The position numbers and the translations under genes were made by a program. Positions 5,280-9,562 of a DNA stretch of 9,562 nt are shown here, piece by piece. Source of the stretch: Chloroflexi bacterium UBA4736 (lineage in GTDB: Bacteria > Chloroflexota > Dormibacteria > Dormibacterales > Dormibacteraceae); the NCBI GenBank assembly GCA_002404015.1, contig DHIW01000046.1, positions 1 to 9,562 on the forward strand, in the 5' to 3' direction. The notes beneath the pieces are model-generated. The model searched no databases, was not told the DNA's origin, and saw only the letters and a program-made list of their open reading frames with translations. Positions within the stretch are counted from its first letter, which is position 1, and each line of letters opens with the position of its first letter.

Positions 5280-6900
5280 CGACCGCCAGACCGGCGAGCT
5301 GATGGCCATGGCCCTGAAGCGGGCCGGGGTGGCCAACGTCTTCACGCTCAACGGCGCGCACATCTGGGGCCTCTACCAGGGCCTCGTCGAGCACGAGATC
5401 AGGCTGGTCGACGTTCGCCACGAGCAGACCGCCGCGTTCGCGGCCGAGGGCTGGGCCAAGGTGACCCGGCAGTGCGGCGTGGCGGCTGTGACGGCCGGCC
5501 CGGGCGTCACCAATTCAGTGTCGGCCGTGGCCAGCGCCCGCCAGAACGACAGCCCGATGCTGCTGATCGGCGGCCGCTCCCCCGTGGCCCGCTGGGGCAT
5601 GGGCTCCCTCCAGGAGATGGACCACCGGCCCGTCCTGGGCAGCCTGACCAAGAGCGCGGTCACGATCGAGCGCCCGGAAGACGCCTACCGGGCGACGGCC
5701 GAGGCGGTCCGGACCGCGCTCAGCGAACGCACCGGGCCGACCTTCGTGGACGTGCCGCTCGACCTCTTCTTCGCGGGAGACGAGGTGCCCGAGGCCACCG
5801 AGCACCTGGTGGCCGACCGGGGAGACCCGCCCGATCCCGCGCACGTGAGGGAGGTCGCCCGCCTTCTCAGCGAGGCTCGCCGGCCCGCCCTGATCGCGGG
5901 TGCCACGGTCTGGTGGGCGCGCGCCGAGGAGGAGCTGGTCCGCTTCGCCGAGGCGGCGCACATCCCCGTCTGCCTGAACGGCCTGGCCCGCGGGATGCTG
6001 CCCTCCGGCCACCCGCTGCTCGCGTCGCGGGCCCGCTCCACCGCACTGGGCGAGGCGGACCTGGTCCTGGTGGTGGGGGCCCCGCTCGACTTCCGGCTCA
6101 ACTGGGGGATGGCGCCGGTGATCAGCGACGAGGCCAAGGTCGTCTACCTGGATGTCGACGACTTCCGCAAGCACCGGCAGCCGGCGGTCGCCATCTACGG
6201 CGACCTGAAGAGCGCCCTGGCCGAGCTGGCGGAAGCGGTTCGCGACGCGCAGCCGCGCCAGGAGTGGCTCGACCACGTGGCGGAGCGGGAGGCCGCCGCC
6301 CGCCAGCGCGACCAGGCGCTGGCCACGGCCGACGGCTCGCCCGTTCACCCTGGGCGCCTGGTGGCCGAGGTTGAGCGCTACCTCGACCCCGACGCGGTCA
6401 TCGTCGGCGACGGCGGCGACTTCGTGTCCTTCGCGGGCAAGCTGATCCAGCGCGAGAAGCCGGGCCTCTGGATCGACCCGGGTCCGTTCGGCTGCCTGGG
6501 CTCGGGCCCGGGCTACGCGCTTGCCGCCAAGCTCGCCCATCCCGACCGCCAGGTCCTGCTGCTGAGCGGCGACGGCGCCTTCGGCTTTTCGGGGATGGAG
6601 TTCGACACCCTGGTCCGGCACAAGGTGCCGGTGGTCTGCGTGGTCGGCAACAACGGCATCTGGGCGCTCGAGAAGCACCCCATGCAGAACCTCCTGGGCG
6701 TCTCGATCGCGACCGACCTCGGCCACCAGACCCGATATGACAAGGTGGTCGAGGCGCTGGGCGGGTACGGTGAGATGGTGGACCGACCCGAGGCTGTAGC
6801 GCCGGCCCTGAAGCGGGCATTCGATTCCGGCCTCCCCGCCTGCGTCAATGTTCTCTGCGACCCGACGGCCGAATATCCTAGGTCGGCGGTACTGATGTGA
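5272..6900 (+). CDS. Thiamine-diphosphate enzyme, acetolactate-synthase-like
   Basis: ThDP-dependent enzyme of 542 residues acting on a 2-oxo acid or a 2-hydroxyacyl substrate. The three-domain layout is visible. The N-terminal Pyr domain carries the activating glutamate E51 in DVRHEQTAAFAAEG. The middle domain has ARSTALGEADLVLVVG followed by APLDFRLNWG. The C-terminal PP domain has the Mg/ThDP motif GDGAFGFSGMEF (433-444) closing with N460-N461. The DFRLNWG segment takes the place of the RFDDR loop of true acetohydroxyacid synthase. Together with AFGFSGME it points to the branch with ILVBL, 2-hydroxyacyl-CoA lyase and oxalyl-CoA decarboxylase rather than IlvB. No regulatory IlvN subunit is nearby. 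GTG at 5272 overlaps the peptidase stop by 8 nt, and its stop overlaps gdhA, so the three are translationally coupled. Family sure, substrate open. Confidence 0.9.
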   Translation: MADDRQTGELMAMALKRAGVANVFTLNGAHIWGLYQGLVEHEIRLVDVRHEQTAAFAAEGWAKVTRQCGVAAVTAGPGVTNSVSAVASARQNDSPMLLIGGRSPVARWGMGSLQEMDHRPVLGSLTKSAVTIERPEDAYRATAEAVRTALSERTGPTFVDVPLDLFFAGDEVPEATEHLVADRGDPPDPAHVREVARLLSEARRPALIAGATVWWARAEEELVRFAEAAHIPVCLNGLARGMLPSGHPLLASRARSTALGEADLVLVVGAPLDFRLNWGMAPVISDEAKVVYLDVDDFRKHRQPAVAIYGDLKSALAELAEAVRDAQPRQEWLDHVAEREAAARQRDQALATADGSPVHPGRLVAEVERYLDPDAVIVGDGGDFVSFAGKLIQREKPGLWIDPGPFGCLGSGPGYALAAKLAHPDRQVLLLSGDGAFGFSGMEFDTLVRHKVPVVCVVGNNGIWALEKHPMQNLLGVSIATDLGHQTRYDKVVEALGGYGEMVDRPEAVAPALKRAFDSGLPACVNVLCDPTAEYPRSAVLM

Positions 6901-8168
6901 TGAGCGCTCTCGAAGCGGTGGTCCAGGAAGCGGACGAGTGGCGCACCGCGCAGTCCCAGTTCGACCAGGCGGCGGCGATGCTGAACCTGGAGCCGGAGAT
7001 GCGCGAGATCCTGCGCGAGGTTCAGCGCGAGTTCACCTGCCACTTCCCCGTGGAGATGGACAACGGCCATATCGAGGTGTTCACCGGCTACCGGGTCCAG
7101 CACAACATCAACCGGGGCCCGGCCAAGGGCGGCATCCGATACCACCAGGACGTCTCCCTCGACGAGGTCAAGGCTCTCGCCATGTGGATGACCTGGAAGT
7201 GCGCGGTGGTCAACATCCCGTTCGGCGGCGCCAAGGGGGGCATCATCGTCGACCCTCGGCGGCTGAGCCTGCGCGAGCTGGAGCACATGACCCGCCGCTT
7301 CGCCACCGAGATCTCGATCCTGATCGGACCGGACCGCGACATCCCGGCGCCCGACGTCAACACGGACGGCCAGATCATGGCCTGGATGATGGACACGCTA
7401 TCCATGCACGCCGGCTACTCGATCACGGCCTCCGTGACCGGCAAGCCGGTGGAGGTCGGGGGCTCGCTGGGCCGGATCGAGGCCACCGGCCGGGGCGTCA
7501 TGATCTGCGCGCTGGCGGCCCTCGAGCACCTCGGCATCAAGGCCCACCAGGCGCGGGTCGCGGTCCAGGGCTTCGGCAACGTCGGCAGCGTCTCGGCCAA
7601 GCTGCTGGACGAGGCGGGCTGCACGATCGTCGCGCTGTCCGACCAGTACGGCGGCATCGCCAACCAGCAGGGCCTGCCGATGAAGAAGGTTTTCCAGCAC
7701 TTCGCCCAGGACCGCCGGCTCGAAGGCTTCCCAGGCGCTGAGAAGATCGGCACGGCCGACCCCCTGGTCTACGACTGCGACGTGGTCGTGCCCGCCGCCG
7801 TCGGCAACCAGTTCACGTCCAAGAACGCCGAGCAGGTCAAGGCGAAGCTGATCGTGGAGGGCGCCAACGGCCCGACGACCCCGGAGGCGGATGAGGTCTT
7901 CAACCGCAAGGGCATCTTCCTGGTGCCGGACATCCTCGCCAACGCGGGCGGCGTGACGGTCAGCTACTTCGAGTGGGTGCAGGACCTGCAGTCGTTCTTC
8001 TGGTCGGAGCACGAGGTCAACGAGAAGCTCCACGCGATCATGAGCCGGGCCTTCAATGAGGTCCTGGAGACCAGCCTCGAGCGCAAGGTGCCAATGCGGA
8101 TGGCCGCCTACTGCAAGGCGGTCGGCCGCGTCGCCTCCGCCACTCGGGAGAGGGGCATCTACCCGTAG
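6897..8168 (+). CDS. gdhA: Glutamate dehydrogenase (Glu/Leu/Phe/Val dehydrogenase family)
   Basis: Interconverts glutamate with 2-oxoglutarate and ammonia using NAD(P). At 423 residues it is normal for the hexameric small type. The substrate and catalytic residues K77 (PAKGGIRYH), K101 (WKCAV), K113 (PFGGAKGG) and D153 (PAPDVNTDG) have exactly the spacing of Clostridium symbiosum K89, K113, K125 and D165. The Rossmann motif is VQGFGNVGS (223-231), with an acidic D249 after strand 2, which suggests but does not prove NAD use. [21 protein letters not shown] and the end RERGIYP are family hallmarks. Start is GTG 6897 or the adjacent ATG 6900; both overlap the TGA of the preceding gene, and GGCGG (6885-6889) could serve as ribosome site. 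It may use glutamate released by amino-acid breakdown in this operon. Confidence 0.95.
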   Translation: MMSALEAVVQEADEWRTAQSQFDQAAAMLNLEPEMREILREVQREFTCHFPVEMDNGHIEVFTGYRVQHNINRGPAKGGIRYHQDVSLDEVKALAMWMTWKCAVVNIPFGGAKGGIIVDPRRLSLRELEHMTRRFATEISILIGPDRDIPAPDVNTDGQIMAWMMDTLSMHAGYSITASVTGKPVEVGGSLGRIEATGRGVMICALAALEHLGIKAHQARVAVQGFGNVGSVSAKLLDEAGCTIVALSDQYGGIANQQGLPMKKVFQHFAQDRRLEGFPGAEKIGTADPLVYDCDVVVPAAVGNQFTSKNAEQVKAKLIVEGANGPTTPEADEVFNRKGIFLVPDILANAGGVTVSYFEWVQDLQSFFWSEHEVNEKLHAIMSRAFNEVLETSLERKVPMRMAAYCKAVGRVASATRERGIYP

Positions 8169-8170
8169 CC

Positions 8171-8189
8171 GGCAGCCCGCCGGGCGGCC
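8171..8189 (+). other. Hairpin just after the gdhA stop
   Basis: Arms GGC-A-GCCC and GGGC-G-GCC pair around a GCC loop, giving seven G:C pairs with one A/G mismatch, 2 nt after the gdhA stop. No T-run follows, so it is not a standard terminator. It could stabilise the upstream transcript or mask the MFS translation start. At this GC content such stems arise easily. Confidence 0.3.
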
Positions 8190-9448
8190 TGCGCCGCTTC
8201 CTCCGGCTCGCTGCCGTCGACGTCGGGCCACTGCGCCGTCACCGCGACTTCCGGCTCCTGTTCGTGGGCCGGATGGTCTCGTTCTTCGGCACCATGATCA
8301 CCGCCGTCGCCGTCCCCTACCAGGTGTTCCAGCTCACCCACTCCTCGCTCGCGGTGGGCCTGATCGGCCTCTTCGAGCTGGCCACGATCCTGGGGTTCGC
8401 CTTCCTGGGCGGCGCCATCGCCGACGCCAACGACCGGCGCCGGATGGTCCTCCTGACGGAGGCCGGAATGGCCATGGCTTCGGTGCTGCTGATCGCTAAC
8501 GCGCTGCTGCCCCACCCCCAGCTCTGGGTCATCTACGGGCTGGCGATGGCGGTCGGCGCGCTTGACGCCATCCAGAGGCCGTCCCTCGATGCGATGCTGC
8601 CGCGCCTGGTCGAGCGCGACGAGCTGACGGCGGCCGGCGCCATCTCAGCACTGCGGACGAACGTCGGGATGATCGTCGGCCCGGCGCTGGCCGGCGTCCT
8701 GATCGCGCTGGTCGGCCTGCCCCTCACTTACGCGGTGGATGTTGTGACCTTCTTGTTCTCGCTGGTCTGCCTGGGCCTCATGAACGCCGTGCCCCCGGCC
8801 ATCGACGCGGGGCGCGTGAGCCTTCGCGGCATCGTCGAGGGCCTCCGCTATGCGGCCAGCCGGCAGGAGCTGGTCGGGACGTACGTGGTCGACATGGTCG
8901 CCATGTTCTTCGGCATGCCGAACGCGCTCTTCCCGGCGATCGCCGCCTCTCACGGCGGTCCGGCGGTGCTGGGGCTGCTCTTCACGGCGCCCGCCGTCGG
9001 GTCGGGCATCGCGTTTGCGACCAGCGGTTGGGCCTCCCACGTGCATCGCCACGGCCGCGCCGTGATCGTGGCCGCGCTGCTCTGGGGTGTCGCCATCACC
9101 GCCTTCGGCCTGGCCGAAAACCTGGTGCTTGTCCTGCTCTTCTTAGCCGCGGCCGGGGCCGCCGACGGGATCAGCGGCGTGTTCCGGAGCACCATCTGGA
9201 ACCAGACGATCCCCGACCGCCTGCGCGGTCGCCTGGCCGGAATCGAGATGGTGAGCTACACCAGCGGCCCTCTCCTCGGCAACGCGGAGTCGGGCCTCGT
9301 GGCCCAGCTGTTCAGCGTCCGGGTCTCGATCGTCTCCGGCGGGCTGCTGTGCGTGGCCGGCTGCCTGCTGATGGCCGCTCTGCTGCCCAGGTTCCGCGCC
9401 TACGATTCGCGCGACGGGGTCCGCACCGCTCCGGCCGACGGGATCTAG
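8189..9448 (+). CDS. MFS transporter (12 predicted membrane segments)
   Basis: Major facilitator protein in the cytoplasmic membrane; substrate unknown. It resembles the EntS-like (MFS_3) group, often exporters. The loop 2-3 signature GGAIADANDRRR (about residues 74-85 from the chosen start) is the MFS motif A. About twelve hydrophobic stretches follow from VSFFGTMITAVAVPYQVF to SIVSGGLLCVAGCLLMAALL, with a polar tail. Start: GTG 8264 cuts off the segment PLRRHRDFRLLF that normally precedes the first helix in this family. Upstream in frame there is no ATG, GTG or TTG, only CTG 8231, CTG 8189 and a GTA at 8165 overlapping the gdhA stop. I take CTG 8189 (419 residues), which keeps AAVDVGPLRRHRDFR; no good Shine-Dalgarno supports it. 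Directly downstream of gdhA, likely the same transcript. Family sure, start uncertain. Confidence 0.82.
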   Translation: MRRFLRLAAVDVGPLRRHRDFRLLFVGRMVSFFGTMITAVAVPYQVFQLTHSSLAVGLIGLFELATILGFAFLGGAIADANDRRRMVLLTEAGMAMASVLLIANALLPHPQLWVIYGLAMAVGALDAIQRPSLDAMLPRLVERDELTAAGAISALRTNVGMIVGPALAGVLIALVGLPLTYAVDVVTFLFSLVCLGLMNAVPPAIDAGRVSLRGIVEGLRYAASRQELVGTYVVDMVAMFFGMPNALFPAIAASHGGPAVLGLLFTAPAVGSGIAFATSGWASHVHRHGRAVIVAALLWGVAITAFGLAENLVLVLLFLAAAGAADGISGVFRSTIWNQTIPDRLRGRLAGIEMVSYTSGPLLGNAESGLVAQLFSVRVSIVSGGLLCVAGCLLMAALLPRFRAYDSRDGVRTAPADGI

Positions 9449-9489
9449 TGTCCGGTCCCCGCATGTTCCTCCCCCCGCTCGCGCCCGAA

Positions 9490-9504
9490 TCCACCGAAGG
9501 TGGA
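9490..9504 (+). terminator. Short hairpin after the MFS gene
   Basis: TCCACC and GGTGGA form a perfect 6-bp stem with a GAA loop, 41 nt after the MFS stop. No T-run follows, so it is at best a weak or factor-assisted transcription end. It lies just upstream of the next gene's presumed promoter. The 80-bp gap 9449-9528 otherwise holds no gene. Confidence 0.3.
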
Positions 9505-9505
9505 G

Positions 9506-9511
9506 TAAGAT
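9506..9511 (+). promoter_or_regulatory. Possible -10 hexamer of the last gene
   Basis: TAAGAT (four of six bases of TATAAT) lies 17 nt before the GTG at 9529, inside a locally purine-rich stretch. No -35 is recognised at the expected distance, so the call is weak. Confidence 0.25.
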
Positions 9512-9528
9512 AGGGGGCTGAGGACAAA

Positions 9529-9562
9529 GTGAAAGGTGCCCTTCTGAACGAGGACAATGGTT
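9529..9562 (+). CDS. Start of an unidentified gene running off the right edge
   Basis: GTG at 9529 is preceded by GAGG (9520-9523) with 5 nt spacing and opens MKGALLNEDNG before the window ends. An in-frame TAG at 9511 rules out an earlier canonical start. The opening MKGALL recalls the first strand of zinc-type alcohol dehydrogenases, but eleven residues do not allow an assignment. A competing ATG at 9557 in another frame follows a second GAGGACAA (9550-9557; first copy 9520-9527), so the true start could lie there instead. Confidence 0.35.
   Translation, partial: MKGALLNEDNG

Noticed and set aside
5515..6726. 403-codon minus-strand frame inside the ThDP enzyme gene
   Set aside because: Antisense shadow; its G/V/H/Q-rich product lacks any domain, while the sense frame has complete ThDP motifs.
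8171..8189. Hairpin after gdhA as a Rho-independent terminator
   Set aside because: No T-run follows and the MFS gene continues within a few bases, so it was kept only as an unspecified hairpin.
1..9562. tRNA, rRNA, CRISPR arrays, insertion sequences or att sites
   Set aside because: No cloverleaf-like ends, regularly spaced long repeats, transposase motifs or terminal inverted repeats were seen on either strand.

Overview
The window is GC-rich (about two thirds or more G+C by eye), almost wholly coding, and bacterial. Genes are packed with overlaps of a few bases. I see no tRNA, rRNA, CRISPR array or insertion sequence. A double-domain ThyX-like protein, many GTG starts and signs of leaderless mRNAs would suit a GC-rich, Terrabacteria-type lineage such as Chloroflexota, Dormibacterota or a relative. 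This placement is inference and is weak.

Layout. The left third (1-2720) is a three-gene minus-strand operon. In order of transcription it holds a SAM-dependent methyltransferase, a GNAT acetyltransferase and an FAD/NAD(P) oxidoreductase that runs off the left edge. A 72-bp divergent intergenic region (2721-2792) separates it from the plus strand. That region and the methyltransferase start next to it carry TANNNT promoter-like hexamers in both directions and four DnaA-box-like repeats. The plus strand then holds a 538-residue two-domain ThyX-like protein, an isoaspartyl peptidase/asparaginase of the Ntn-hydrolase type, an acetolactate-synthase-like thiamine-diphosphate enzyme, a glutamate dehydrogenase and an MFS transporter. 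A last gene seems to begin about 35 bases before the right edge.

Working together. The peptidase, ThDP enzyme, dehydrogenase and transporter sit head to tail with overlapping or nearly overlapping ends and read as one amino-acid/2-oxo-acid unit: release of aspartate or amino acids from beta-aspartyl peptides or asparagine, interconversion of glutamate and 2-oxoglutarate, 2-oxo-acid carboligation or decarboxylation, and transport. The exact pathway is not established by the sequence. The left operon (methyl transfer, acetyl transfer, redox) has no clear common substrate.

Most unusual point. Four of the eight main genes (oxidoreductase, GNAT, peptidase, MFS) have no ATG, GTG or TTG where conserved N-terminal motifs require a start. 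At those places there is CTG, CTG, ATA and CTG (or GTA). Three of these have a good Shine-Dalgarno match at 7-8 nt, and all four lie at or very near an upstream stop codon. The other notable points are the ThyX-like protein, whose two degenerate domains each keep a different half of the active-site signature, and the DnaA-box-like cluster next to it.
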